A stretch of 64,000 nucleotides of DNA. Origin: an uncultured Allobosea sp. (GTDB lineage Bacteria > Pseudomonadota > Alphaproteobacteria > Rhizobiales > Beijerinckiaceae). Position 1 is the stretch's first letter. The number at the start of each line of letters is the position of its first letter. Location: NCBI RefSeq assembly GCF_945957345.1, contig NZ_CAMFKW010000006.1, positions 99,101 to 163,100 of the forward strand, given 5' to 3'. Shown in pieces: positions 1 to 9,413 of this stretch. The position numbers and the translations under genes were made by a program. The notes under the pieces are model-generated. The model was not told where the DNA came from, searched no databases, and worked only from the letters and a program-made list of their open reading frames with translations.

Positions 1-594
1 AAGACCTCGTTGATCGCAATCGGCGCCTCGACCGGCGGCGTCCCGGCCGTGCAGACAGTGATGCGCGATCTCGCCCATCTCCGACTGCCGATCGTCGTCG
101 TGCAACACATGCCGCCCGGCTATACGGCGAAGTTCGCGGCGCGGCTCGCGACCGCGACCGGGCTCGACGTGCATGAGGCGAATGATGGCGACAGGCTCAA
201 GCCCGGCATGGCGGTGGTTGCGCCCGGCGGACCACGCCATCTCGAGATCGAGGAGCGCCGCGGCGAGTTCGTCTGCGTGCTGCGCGAGGGGCCGCTGGTC
301 AGTGGCCACTCACCCTCCGTCGACGTGATGTTCCATTCGGTGGCGCGCAGCGTCGGCAGCCATGCGGTGGGCATCCTGCTCACCGGGATGGGGCGCGACG
401 GTGCAGACGGTTTGTTAGCCATGCGCAAAGCCGGCGCCGAGACGTTAATCCAAAGCGGGGAGACCTGCGTGGTAAACGGGATGCCGAAAGCGGCCTTCGA
501 GATTGGAGCCGCCGACAGGGTCGTCCCGCTCAACCAGATCGGTGGAGCAGTCGGACAGCTGGTCGGCGAGCGTCCGAATCTACGCACCGCGTAA
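1..594 (+). CDS. cheB: Protein-glutamate methylesterase CheB, catalytic C-terminal part (5'-truncated by window edge)
   Basis: IAIGASTGGVPAVQ..., VVQHMPPGYT, LLTGMGRDGADGLLAMRKAGAETLIQ: CheB methylesterase motifs. Frame is open to the window start. Confidence 0.93.
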   Translation, partial: KTSLIAIGASTGGVPAVQTVMRDLAHLRLPIVVVQHMPPGYTAKFAARLATATGLDVHEANDGDRLKPGMAVVAPGGPRHLEIEERRGEFVCVLREGPLVSGHSPSVDVMFHSVARSVGSHAVGILLTGMGRDGADGLLAMRKAGAETLIQSGETCVVNGMPKAAFEIGAADRVVPLNQIGGAVGQLVGERPNLRTA

Positions 595-605
595 GGAGCA
601 AAGTT

Positions 606-992
606 ATGTCAAAGGCCAGAAGCGAATACCGCATCCTGGTGGTCGACGACCAGAAGAGCATGCGCGGCCTGGCGACCTATTTCCTCAAGCAGATCGAGTT
701 CCAGGACATCGACGAGGCGGAGAACGCCCGCGAGGCCCTGATGAAGATGCAGACCAAGCGCTATGATTTGCTGCTGCTCGACTGGAACATGGACGGGATG
801 AGCGGCATCGACCTGCTGCGCGCCATCCGCTCGGTGCCCGAGCTCAACCAGATCAAGATCATCATGGCGACCTCGGAGCGCTCGGTCGACAAGATGGATG
901 AGGCGACCAGCAACGGCGCCGACCACTATGTCGTGAAGCCCTATGAATTGCGCGATCTCGAAGTGCGGGTGAAGAAGGTCCTCGCCTGCTGA
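606..992 (+). CDS. CheY-like single-domain response regulator
   Basis: ILVVDDQKSMR, LLLLDWNMDGMSGIDLL, VVKPYE receiver motifs; 11 nt after cheB. Confidence 0.93.
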   Translation: MSKARSEYRILVVDDQKSMRGLATYFLKQIEFQDIDEAENAREALMKMQTKRYDLLLLDWNMDGMSGIDLLRAIRSVPELNQIKIIMATSERSVDKMDEATSNGADHYVVKPYELRDLEVRVKKVLAC

Positions 993-1110
993 GAGGTGCC
1001 TGTCGAGGCCTGCCGGTCTCGCCATCGTGAAGCGAAGCCCCGCGCCGGCCGGCTGCGGGGCTTTCTGCTTTCGGGCATGATGCGCGGGTTCCACTGCCGG
1101 AGTGAAGCCC

Positions 1111-1680
1111 ATGCCGCTATCGCGTCGCCAGATCGTCGCCGGGGTTGCCGGAGCTGCCGCTACGGGCTTCGCTTTCCGTCCGGCTTGGGCACAACCCCTC
1201 ACCGGCGCCCATGCCTTCGGCTTCGACAGGCCGGGCGGCTTGCGCCTGCCGCTGGCCGATTACCGCGGCCGGCCGATCCTCGTCGTCAACACCGCGACAC
1301 GCTGCGGTTATGCCGGGCAGATGGCGACGCTGGAGCAGCTCTGGCAGCGCTATCAGATGCGGGGGCTGATGCTTGTCGCTGTGCCCAGCAACGATTTCGG
1401 CGGGCAGGAACCGCTCGACGGCGCGGCCATCGCAGAGGCTGCCCGGCAGAGTCATGGCGCGACCTATACCTTCGTGGAGAAGACCGTGGTGCGCGGGCCG
1501 GAGGCGCATCCGTTTTATCGATGGGCCGCTTCGGAGAAGCCGGCGGACACCCCGCGCTGGAACTTCCACAAATACCTGATCGGCCGTGACGGCGCGCTGC
1601 TCGGCGGCTTTCCGGCCGCGACCGACCCGCTTTCGCCGCAGCTCGTGCAGGCCATCGGGCGGGAGTTGGCGGCGGGGTAA
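1111..1680 (+). CDS. Glutathione peroxidase family protein with apparent Tat signal
   Basis: N-term LSRRQIVAGVAGAAATGFAF (twin-Arg); NTATRCGYAGQ, PSNDFGGQEP, WNFHKYLIGRDG are GPx-family motifs. A GTG start at 1102 is also possible. Confidence 0.85.
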   Translation: MPLSRRQIVAGVAGAAATGFAFRPAWAQPLTGAHAFGFDRPGGLRLPLADYRGRPILVVNTATRCGYAGQMATLEQLWQRYQMRGLMLVAVPSNDFGGQEPLDGAAIAEAARQSHGATYTFVEKTVVRGPEAHPFYRWAASEKPADTPRWNFHKYLIGRDGALLGGFPAATDPLSPQLVQAIGRELAAG

Positions 1681-1714
1681 CTTTCCAGCCTTTCCCGAAG
1701 GGCCCGCCTCTATC

Positions 1715-2248
1715 TCACTTCTTCGGCCGGAACGCCGCGATCACCGCCGGATCGGTTTCGAGCCACGGCCCTTCGATCAGGTCGATGCAATAGGGGATCC
1801 CCGGCATCACCGCGTCGAGGCATTCGGCGATGGCCCGGGGGCGGCCGGGCAGGTTGACGATCAGCGACTTGCCGCGGATGCCGGCCGTCTGGCGCGAGAG
1901 GATCGCGGTCGGCACCTTGGCGAGGCTGACCTGCCGCATCAGCTCGCCGAAGCCGGGCATCGGCTTCTCGACGACGTCTTCGGTGGCTTCGGGCGTGACG
2001 TCGCGCGGGGCCGGGCCGGTGCCGCCGGTCGTGACGATCAGGCAGCAGCCCTCGTGATCGGCGAGGTTGCGCAGTGTTTCGGCGATCGTCGCGCGATCGT
2101 CGGGGATGATGCGCGCGACAGGCTCCCAGGGCGAGGTCAGGACCTTCCGGAAATAGGCGTCGATGGCGGGCCCGCCTTCATCGGCATAGATGCCGGCCGA
2201 GGCGCGGTCGGAGACCGTGACGATTCCAATCCGGGCGGTCTCGGTCAT
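1715..2248 (-). CDS. mogA: Molybdopterin adenylyltransferase (MogA)
   Basis: IGIVTVSDRASAGIYADEGGPAI, TTGGTGPAPRDVTPEAT, NLPGRPRAIAECL: MoCF-domain motifs. Confidence 0.9.
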   Translation of the reverse strand: MTETARIGIVTVSDRASAGIYADEGGPAIDAYFRKVLTSPWEPVARIIPDDRATIAETLRNLADHEGCCLIVTTGGTGPAPRDVTPEATEDVVEKPMPGFGELMRQVSLAKVPTAILSRQTAGIRGKSLIVNLPGRPRAIAECLDAVMPGIPYCIDLIEGPWLETDPAVIAAFRPKK

Positions 2249-2343
2249 CGGCTTTCTCCTGCGGGCAGGCCTGCTCTATCGGCGGGGTGGACGGACGGTC
2301 AAGCGACCTCGCCAGCGCCGGGACGATCTGATAGCGCAGCGCC

Positions 2344-3348
2344 ATGCGCGCCGCCGCCCAGACCAGCACTGCCAAGGGCTTTGCCGCCAGTTTCGCGATG
2401 ACGGTCGTGTCGATCGTCGGGCTGCTGACCGGGCTGACCTTCTGGCGCGATCCCTATTGGGTGTTCCGCGACAACCCCCCCTGGACGCGCGACGGCGGCG
2501 GCATGAGCCGCCTGCTCGATGTCGAGATGCGCCTGATCAAGCCGCTTCAGATTGCCAGGCTGAAGCCGCAGACGCTGCTGATCGGTTCCTCGGTCGTCTA
2601 TCGCGGCCTCGATCCGCGCGATGTCTCCGCCATGGCGGGCCAAGTCTACAATGCTGGCGTCTCCGCCCTGATGGCGCGGGAGCTTCCGACGCTCGCGGCG
2701 CTCGCCGTCGATGTCGGCAGCATCAGGCGGGTCGTGATCGAGCTCGACTATTTCATGTTCACCGCTTGGCCTCCGCCTGAGCCGATCGATCGCAAGCTCG
2801 CGACAGCATCGGGGCGCGGCGAGGCGCTGGTCTCGACCGTGCTCAACCCGAAGGCGATCGACAATCTGCGCGGGCGACAGTCCCGGCGGACGGAGCCCGG
2901 CCTCTGGCACGCCGACGGCTACAAGGCGACGCCGGATTTCGACGCGGAACTGGTGGGCAGGATCAGCCGCGAGCAGAACATTGCGGCGATGGTCTACCGG
3001 CCCGGCGATCTTTCCTATCTCGAAAGGGCTCTCGATCTGCTGCAGGGGCGGGACGTCACGATCGTCCTGTCACCGATGAGCGCGGCGCAGCGGCAGCTCG
3101 TCGAAGCGGGCGGTCGCGGACCGGAACTCGCAGCCTGGCGCCGCGACGTTGCAGCTCTGGCCGTCCGACGCAGCCTGCCGTTCCACGATTTCGTCTCAGG
3201 GCATCCGTTCGAGGATTTCGACCCGGCCAAGGCGTCGTCGCGCTACTGGCTCGACACCTTGCATTTCAAGCCGGAGGTCGGGCGCTGGCTGCTCGGGCGG
3301 ATCGGGCTCGCCGTGCATCCCGCAGGCGCCGGAGCCACATCCGGCTGA
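2344..3348 (+). CDS. Hypothetical membrane-anchored SGNH-hydrolase-like protein
   Basis: N-terminal TM segment, then LLIGSSVVYRGLD (SGNH-like block I) and C-terminal LDTLHFKPEVG (D-x-x-H-like). Confidence 0.6.
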   Translation: MRAAAQTSTAKGFAASFAMTVVSIVGLLTGLTFWRDPYWVFRDNPPWTRDGGGMSRLLDVEMRLIKPLQIARLKPQTLLIGSSVVYRGLDPRDVSAMAGQVYNAGVSALMARELPTLAALAVDVGSIRRVVIELDYFMFTAWPPPEPIDRKLATASGRGEALVSTVLNPKAIDNLRGRQSRRTEPGLWHADGYKATPDFDAELVGRISREQNIAAMVYRPGDLSYLERALDLLQGRDVTIVLSPMSAAQRQLVEAGGRGPELAAWRRDVAALAVRRSLPFHDFVSGHPFEDFDPAKASSRYWLDTLHFKPEVGRWLLGRIGLAVHPAGAGATSG

Positions 3349-4429
3349 AGGCCGCCGCCTGCGCCAGTCCGGCTCGACCCGGACCGACGCGGATGATGGC
3401 GTTTGCCATCTCGCGACGCTCGCCCCAGACATAGGTGCCGGCATCGACGCCTTCGCCGGCCCCACTGTCGAAGAAGGCGGGCGGCGTGCCGTTGAAATCC
3501 GCCTGCAGCATGGCGATGGCCAGGGTCCGGCCGGGCGAATACCGGCCTTGCGTTTCGTCATAGGCGATCTTGAGGAAGTGCCGGCGGTTGCCGCTCTCGA
3601 TAAGCAGACCCATGGCGATGGCGCGGCCGTCATGCAGCAGCGTGTCGATCAGCAGCGTGTCGTCGCCGGCGCAAAGTTCGGCCAGGCGGCGGAAATAGGC
3701 GGTGTCGGCTGGCAGGCAGGCGATCGCGGTGCCTTCCTCGCCTTTCCAGCCGGAGGCTTCCAGCGTGAGGAAGGCGTCGAGCGCCTCCAGCGCGCCACGG
3801 CCGCGATTGCGCCGGAAGGTGAGCGCACCCTGCTTTCCCACCTGCCGGAACTGCTGCATCCGCTTCTTGTAGGCAGAGCCGAGCGTGCGGCGCAGATAGG
3901 TTTCGAAATTGTCTTCCGGGCGCGGGATCATCACCGGGCGGACCCAGCGCTCATAGGTCGAGATCGCGCTGCCGGTCTGGCGGCAGGCTTCGGCCAGGGC
4001 CGCGTAGCAAGGGCCGTCGAGCGGGAGCAGCGGCAGCAGCAGGCTGTGCGGCAGGTCGCGCGAGGCGAGGAGATAGCGCATCAGGGCGCGTGCCGCCTCC
4101 GCCGCGTGGTCGCGACCGAGCACCGGCAGCGACGAGACCTCGTAGAGCGGCACCAGCGGCGAGGCGAGGGCGCCGGAGAAGCCGCTGCGCCAGCCGTTCA
4201 TGCGGCGGAAGGCCCAGACGCCGACAAGCTGCTCGAAATCGAGGGCTTCGCTGAGCCAGGCGCAAAGGACGACGATCTCGTCCTCCGGCACGAGCGTCGT
4301 CGCGGCCGAGACCGCGGCCGGGGCCATATGCGGATTGGGTTCGAGCGCGTGGCGGGCAAGCTCCGCGAAAACCTGCCCCAGTTCCGCGTAAGCGGTGGAG
4401 CCGAGGCGCCTGACAACGATCGTGCTCAA
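3266..4429 (-). CDS. GNAT family N-acetyltransferase (BioF2/CelD-like)
   Basis: SAYKKRMQQFRQVGKQGALTFRRNRG, LLIDTLLHDGRAIAMGLLIESGNRRHFLKIAYDETQGRYSPGRTLAIAML; overlaps upstream gene by ATGA. Confidence 0.75.
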   Translation of the reverse strand: MSTIVVRRLGSTAYAELGQVFAELARHALEPNPHMAPAAVSAATTLVPEDEIVVLCAWLSEALDFEQLVGVWAFRRMNGWRSGFSGALASPLVPLYEVSSLPVLGRDHAAEAARALMRYLLASRDLPHSLLLPLLPLDGPCYAALAEACRQTGSAISTYERWVRPVMIPRPEDNFETYLRRTLGSAYKKRMQQFRQVGKQGALTFRRNRGRGALEALDAFLTLEASGWKGEEGTAIACLPADTAYFRRLAELCAGDDTLLIDTLLHDGRAIAMGLLIESGNRRHFLKIAYDETQGRYSPGRTLAIAMLQADFNGTPPAFFDSGAGEGVDAGTYVWGERREMANAIIRVGPGRAGLAQAAAFSRMWLRRLRDARRARSARAASARPPA

Positions 4430-4719
4430 GACCGATGGCCGTCCCGGTTCGGCCGGCGCAATTCGCCGCGCAAGGAGAGAACGAAGGCGATCACCTGCGC
4501 CGTGGCGCGATAGAGCTCCTCCGGAATCTGGTCGTCGAGTTCGACCGCCGAGAGCGCCTGGGCGAGGATCGCGTTCTGCTCGACCGCGACGTGGTGCTCT
4601 CGTCCGGTCTCGACAATGCGCTCGGCCAGCTCGCCGCGGCCTTTGGCGGTGACGCGCGGTGCGCCTTGCCCGTCATATTCGAGCGCGACGGCGATCCGGG
4701 GCGGCTGCGGCGCGCTCAT
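4426..4719 (-). CDS. Standalone FlhB/EscU C-terminal-domain-like protein
   Basis: RIAVALEYDGQGAPRVTAKGRGELAERIVETGREHHVAVEQNAILAQALSAVELDDQIPEELYRATAQVIAFVLSL resembles the FlhB cytoplasmic domain without the TM domain. Confidence 0.85.
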   Translation of the reverse strand: MSAPQPPRIAVALEYDGQGAPRVTAKGRGELAERIVETGREHHVAVEQNAILAQALSAVELDDQIPEELYRATAQVIAFVLSLRGELRRPNRDGHRS

Positions 4720-6359
4720 GACAGGCGGTCCAGGAACTGGCCGGCTGTCGGCTGCATCACGCGGGGCTGGCCGGTATGGATGTCGATGGCGCCGCTGGCG
4801 AAATCGGCATCGAGCAGCGCGCCTTCGAGGCCGGGCGCTGCGCCGCGCAGGAGTTGGCTCGTGTCTTCGCGCTCTGCCCAGATCGAGACGCCGACATCGC
4901 GGCCCTGCAAGGTGACGACGCCCTGGAGCGGCCCCATCGGCTCGACATCAAGCGCGAAACGGATGCGCCAGACCGGCGGGCTCACCCCTTGCGCATCACG
5001 GCGTGGCGGATCGCGTTCGACCTGAAGCGGCAGCATCGAGATGCCCTGCTGGAAGGCGAGCGGGATCTCGGCGAGCCAGCGCTGTGCCGGCTGACCGCCA
5101 TCCTGCCGGGCAGGCTCCAGCGGCAGCGAGGCGTATTGCGACAGCTTGACCCGGTCGAGCGCGGCTTCGGTCTGGTCGAGCAGGGTCTCGGCGATGGCGA
5201 GCGGCTTTTCACCTGGTTTCAGCGAGGGCTCGACGGCCGACTGCGATGCGAGCGGTCCGTCCCGGCGCGGCGGGGTCGGGCGCGAGGACTGATCGGGAGC
5301 GGGATCGGCTTGCTGGTCTCCCGCTGGATTGCCGCCGTGATCCTGGCGGCTCGCCTTTGGGTCGGGCGAGAGGGAATCGACGATCGGCAGCAAGGTCTCG
5401 CGCAGCGTCTGCAGGCTGGCCTTGAGATCACCCTGCCTGGGCAGCGGCAGCCCCGCGGCCTGCCGCGCTTCGAGGAATAGACCGGAAGCCTGGAGAGCTT
5501 CCTTGAGCTTAGCCGCTGTCGGCGCCTGTCGCTCTGCCGGCACGGCCTGGGCAAGCACCTGCTGGATGGCGGGTGGCAGCGTCTTGGGCAAGGCGAGCGA
5601 GATCGTCCCCTGCGCCAGCGCACGCAGATTGGCGAAGAGCGGGGCAAGACCGTCCTGCCGTTGCAGCAGGGGGCCGAGCAACGGCCCGGCGACGGCGCGC
5701 GCAGTCGCGGCCGTGATCACGGGAGCGGCGGACGTCGTCGCAGCTGCCGGCGAGGCGAAATTGGTGGTGGTGGAGGTTGCGGGCGTTGTTCCTGCCGTAG
5801 CGGGAGGCGCGGCAGCAGGCTGCGCCGCCGAAAGGCCGAGCGTTTGCAGGGCTTGCTGCAGGAAGGCCTGCTGCGCCGCCACGGGTGATGGCGGATGCGC
5901 AGCCTGGGGGGCAGCCGGCGCGAGCACGGGCGTGGTGACGGGCTGCGGCGCGGGAGCTGTGGTCAGGACCGTGCGCAGTGGCGCGGCTGCCGAAGCGGGT
6001 GGGGTGGTCGGTTGGAGAGGCGCAGGCGCCTGAGCCGGCTGCTGCGGTTGTCCGGGCGCCGGCGCGTTCGGTGGGCGCACCTCGACCAGCGTGGCGGGCA
6101 GGTCGCCGCCGGGCTGCTCGGGCGGATCGAGGCGCAGCATCAGCGTGGCGCCCGGTTGCAAGGCTGCCTGTCTGGCCTGCGGACCGGCGAGGACGAGTGC
6201 GACCTTGGTGTCGCCGATCATGGCCGTTGCGGTGCCGTCCGGGTCGAGCGAAGACAGCCTCGCTTGCACCGTCCGGCCAGCCGTCAGCTCCCCGCCTGCA
6301 TCGAGCGCTTGCAGCAGGGTGGCGAGGGTCTGGCTCTTGACGAGCTGGGCTAGATTCAT
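4716..6359 (-). CDS. Flagellar hook-length control (FliK)-like protein
   Basis: Long Ala/Pro/Gln-rich middle, C-terminal WRIRFALDVEPMGPLQGVVTLQGRDVGVSIWAE (Flg_hook-like); ATGA overlap with the FlhB-like gene. Confidence 0.75.
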   Translation of the reverse strand: MNLAQLVKSQTLATLLQALDAGGELTAGRTVQARLSSLDPDGTATAMIGDTKVALVLAGPQARQAALQPGATLMLRLDPPEQPGGDLPATLVEVRPPNAPAPGQPQQPAQAPAPLQPTTPPASAAAPLRTVLTTAPAPQPVTTPVLAPAAPQAAHPPSPVAAQQAFLQQALQTLGLSAAQPAAAPPATAGTTPATSTTTNFASPAAATTSAAPVITAATARAVAGPLLGPLLQRQDGLAPLFANLRALAQGTISLALPKTLPPAIQQVLAQAVPAERQAPTAAKLKEALQASGLFLEARQAAGLPLPRQGDLKASLQTLRETLLPIVDSLSPDPKASRQDHGGNPAGDQQADPAPDQSSRPTPPRRDGPLASQSAVEPSLKPGEKPLAIAETLLDQTEAALDRVKLSQYASLPLEPARQDGGQPAQRWLAEIPLAFQQGISMLPLQVERDPPRRDAQGVSPPVWRIRFALDVEPMGPLQGVVTLQGRDVGVSIWAEREDTSQLLRGAAPGLEGALLDADFASGAIDIHTGQPRVMQPTAGQFLDRLS

Positions 6360-6513
6360 CGAGTGGACCTGTGGCGATGCATCACCCTGTCACGAAAGAT
6401 TAAGCATTTCCTTGCTGGCCGGCCGCGCCATGCAAGGCGTGCCTGCGTGGCGGGTGCTGGTCGGGCGCGCGGCGCTGCGGCAGGGTTGGGCAACCCATTC
6501 GAGGATCTCCGCC

Positions 6514-7521
6514 ATGGACTACCGCCGTCTCGGCCGCTCCGGCCTCAAGGTCTCGCCGCTCTGCCTGGGCACGATGATGTTCGGCGGGCCGGCCGACGAA
6601 GCGACCTCGCGCCGCATCATCGACAGCGCGCGCGAGGCCGGCGTCAATTTCATCGACACGGCCGATGTCTATAACGAGGGCCGGTCCGAGGAGGTGACCG
6701 GCCGCGCCATCGCCAACAATCGCTACGACTGGGTGCTGGCGACGAAGGTCGCGAACCCGATGGGCAAGGGGCCGATGAATGGCGGGTTGTCGCGGCGCTG
6801 GGTGCTGCGCGCCTGCGAGGACAGCCTGCGCCGGCTCGGCAGCGAGACCATCGACGTCTACTACCTCCACAAGGAGGACCACACGACGCCATTGGAGGAG
6901 ACGGTGCATGCGATCGCCGATCTCGTCCGGCAGGGCAAGATCCGGCATTTCGGCGTCTCGAACTACCGCGCCTGGCGGCTGGCCGAGATCTGCCGGCTCT
7001 GCGACGAGCTCGGCATCGACCGCCCCGTCGTCAGCCAGCCCTATTACAACGCGATGAACCGCATGCCGGAGGTCGAGCATCTGCCGGCCTGCGGTTATTT
7101 CGGGTTGGGTGTCGCGTCCTATTCGCCGCTGGCAAGGGGCGTGCTGACCGCGAAATACGCACCGGGGCAGGCGCCGGCCGAGGGTACGCGCGCCGGGCGC
7201 GGCGACCGGCGGATGATGCAGGCCGAGTGGCGCGAGGAGAGCCTCGTCATCGCCCAGACGATCAAGGAGCATGCCGCACGGAAAGGTCTGACGCCGATCC
7301 AGTTCGCGGTGCGCTGGGTGCTCAACAACGCCTTCGTCACGGCGGCGATCGCCGGCCCGCGTACGTTCGAGCAGTGGGAAGCCTATCTCGCGGCGCTCGA
7401 TGCCGGCTTCGACACGGAGGACGAGGCGCTGATCGACCGGCTGGTTCCGGCGGGCCATCCCTCGACGCCGGGCTACAGCGACCCGGCCTATCCGCTCGAG
7501 GGGCGCGTCAGCCGTGTCTGA
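6514..7521 (+). CDS. Aldo/keto reductase
   Basis: MDYRRLGRSGLKVSPLCLGTMMFGG, FIDTADVYNEGRSEE, IRHFGVSNYRAWRLAE. Confidence 0.93.
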   Translation: MDYRRLGRSGLKVSPLCLGTMMFGGPADEATSRRIIDSAREAGVNFIDTADVYNEGRSEEVTGRAIANNRYDWVLATKVANPMGKGPMNGGLSRRWVLRACEDSLRRLGSETIDVYYLHKEDHTTPLEETVHAIADLVRQGKIRHFGVSNYRAWRLAEICRLCDELGIDRPVVSQPYYNAMNRMPEVEHLPACGYFGLGVASYSPLARGVLTAKYAPGQAPAEGTRAGRGDRRMMQAEWREESLVIAQTIKEHAARKGLTPIQFAVRWVLNNAFVTAAIAGPRTFEQWEAYLAALDAGFDTEDEALIDRLVPAGHPSTPGYSDPAYPLEGRVSRV

Positions 7522-7531
7522 GCGCAGCCCG

Positions 7532-7840
7532 TCAGTTCATCATGCAGAAGCCGCCGACCACGACATCCGTCTGGCACCACGGCTTCTTGGCCTCGTTGTT
7601 CGACGAGAGGCGCAAGGGCAGCGGTTCTGCGCGCTGGGCAGTCGCGGGCGGGAAGGGGACGCGTTCCGGTTCGCTGGTCGCCGCCTGCGCGCTGCCGGCG
7701 CCGGCAGCGATGCCGGGCACGACGACCACACGGCTCGTCGTGGAGCTGCGCCCGCCCAGGCGGAACCTCGCCGCCTCGGCCTGAACGGGCAGCAAGGTGG
7801 CGGTCGCGAGCAGGCACAGGACGGCGGCGATGCGGCGCAT
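7532..7840 (-). CDS. Small secreted hypothetical protein with C-terminal Cys pair
   Basis: MRRIAAVLCLLATATLLPVQAEAA signal peptide; C-terminus PWCQTDVVVGGFCMMN. Confidence 0.6.
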   Translation of the reverse strand: MRRIAAVLCLLATATLLPVQAEAARFRLGGRSSTTSRVVVVPGIAAGAGSAQAATSEPERVPFPPATAQRAEPLPLRLSSNNEAKKPWCQTDVVVGGFCMMN

Positions 7841-7935
7841 GAAAGCGGTCTCCCGGTTGCGGAGAGGATGGCGCGATCTTCCGCAACGGCAAGGAAAGCC
7901 TGAAATCAGCCTCAGCGAGGCGTTAACACCGCTTC

Positions 7936-8550
7936 TCAAGCCGCTTTCGGGATCGTCAGTGCGTCCCAGGCCGCCATCGCACCCTGCGCGATCATCTCCA
8001 GCACCTGCCGGGAGGCGCCGTCGCGCGCCTGGATCGACATGCCCTGCTGGACGGTGACGTAGTAGCTCGCGATCGGGTGGGGATCGAGCGAGGACGGCAA
8101 CTCGCCTTCCGCGATGGCTCGCCGCAGCCGCTCCTCGATCATCGTGACGCTGCCGGCCCGCATCTCGCGCAGGATGCGTGTGGTCTCGTCGCCGACGCCG
8201 ATGGCATTGACCGCCGAGAGCACGACCATGCAGCCGGGAGGGCGGCCGGGCCGGGTGAATGTCTTGGCGCTGGCCATCAGATAGCCCTCGATCGCCGCCC
8301 GCGCCGTCGGAGCATTCTGCAGGGGCGAGAGGATGTCGTCGCTCTCGGTTGCAGCGAAATGGGCGATGGCCTCGCGATAGAGTTCCTCCTTGCTGCCGAA
8401 GGCGGCGTAGAGACTCGGGGAATTGATGCCCATAGCCTCGGTGAGATCGCTCATCGCGGCTGCCTGGTAGCCGCGTTCCCAGAACACGTCCATGGCGCGC
8501 TCCAGCGCAGCCTGCCGGTCGAAACTGCGTGGACGGCCTCGTTCGGCCAT
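7936..8550 (-). CDS. TetR/AcrR family transcriptional regulator
   Basis: RQAALERAMDVFWERGYQAAAMSDLTEAMGINSPSLYAAFGSKEELYREA (TetR N-terminal HTH). Confidence 0.93.
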   Translation of the reverse strand: MAERGRPRSFDRQAALERAMDVFWERGYQAAAMSDLTEAMGINSPSLYAAFGSKEELYREAIAHFAATESDDILSPLQNAPTARAAIEGYLMASAKTFTRPGRPPGCMVVLSAVNAIGVGDETTRILREMRAGSVTMIEERLRRAIAEGELPSSLDPHPIASYYVTVQQGMSIQARDGASRQVLEMIAQGAMAAWDALTIPKAA

Positions 8551-8629
8551 GCGTCCGCCTCCGCGAAAACCATTCTGTGATGGTCGTTATATATTTCCCT
8601 TGACGGCGTCAGGCAAGCGCGGCATCGAT

Positions 8630-8647
8630 TGTGTATCGATCGACACA
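8630..8647. promoter_or_regulatory. Candidate TetR operator dyad TGTGT-ATCGATCG-ACACA
   Basis: Inverted TGTGT/ACACA around an ATCGATCG core in the tetR-SDR divergent intergenic region. Confidence 0.45.
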
Positions 8648-8662
8648 TAAATGGAGTTTGCC

Positions 8663-9403
8663 ATGTCACGCCTTGCCGGAAAGCGCGCTCTCGTCACCGG
8701 CGGCAGCCGCGGAATCGGCGCCGCCATCGCCCGCAGGCTCGCTGCCGAGGGTGCCGATGTCGCGCTCACCTATGAACGCTCCGCCGACAAGGCAGGTGCG
8801 GTCGTCAAGGACATCGAGGCGCTCGGCCGCAAGGGCTTCGCTTTCGCTGCCGACAGCGCCGATCCCGCGGCGGTGACGCATGCCGTCGACGATGCCGCCA
8901 AGGCGCTCGGCGGGCTCGACATCCTCGTCAACAATGCCGGGATCTATCGTGGCGGCCCGGTCGCCGACTGGAGCCTCGCCGATATCGACGCGACGCTTTC
9001 GGTGAATGTCCGGGCGGTGGTGCTGGCCTCGCAGGCCGCGGCGGCGCATCTGGGCGAGGGCGGGCGGATCATCTCCACCGGCTCCTGCCTTGCCGATCGT
9101 GTCGTCGAGCCCGGCGTCACGCTCTATGCGATGAGCAAGGCGGCGCTGATCGGCTTCACCAAGGGGCTGGCGCGCGATCTCGGCCCGCGCGGCATCACCG
9201 TCAACATCGTTCATCCCGGCTCGACCGATACGGACATGAATCCGGCCGATGGCGAGCGGGCGGATGCACAGCGGGCGCGCATGGCTATCCCGCGCTATGG
9301 CCAGCCGGAGGACATCGCCGGGCTCGTCGCCTATCTCGCCAGCGAGGAGGCGCGTTTCATCACCGGTGCCGGTTTCGCTATCGATGGCGGCGTGAATACC
9401 TGA
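8663..9403 (+). CDS. SDR family oxidoreductase (3-oxoacyl-ACP reductase-like)
   Basis: GKRALVTGGSRGIGAAIARRLA, NNAGIYRGG, YAMSKAALIGFTKGLARDLGPRGITVN; divergent from TetR. Confidence 0.95.
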   Translation: MSRLAGKRALVTGGSRGIGAAIARRLAAEGADVALTYERSADKAGAVVKDIEALGRKGFAFAADSADPAAVTHAVDDAAKALGGLDILVNNAGIYRGGPVADWSLADIDATLSVNVRAVVLASQAAAAHLGEGGRIISTGSCLADRVVEPGVTLYAMSKAALIGFTKGLARDLGPRGITVNIVHPGSTDTDMNPADGERADAQRARMAIPRYGQPEDIAGLVAYLASEEARFITGAGFAIDGGVNT

Positions 9404-9413
9404 CGTCGCCGGT

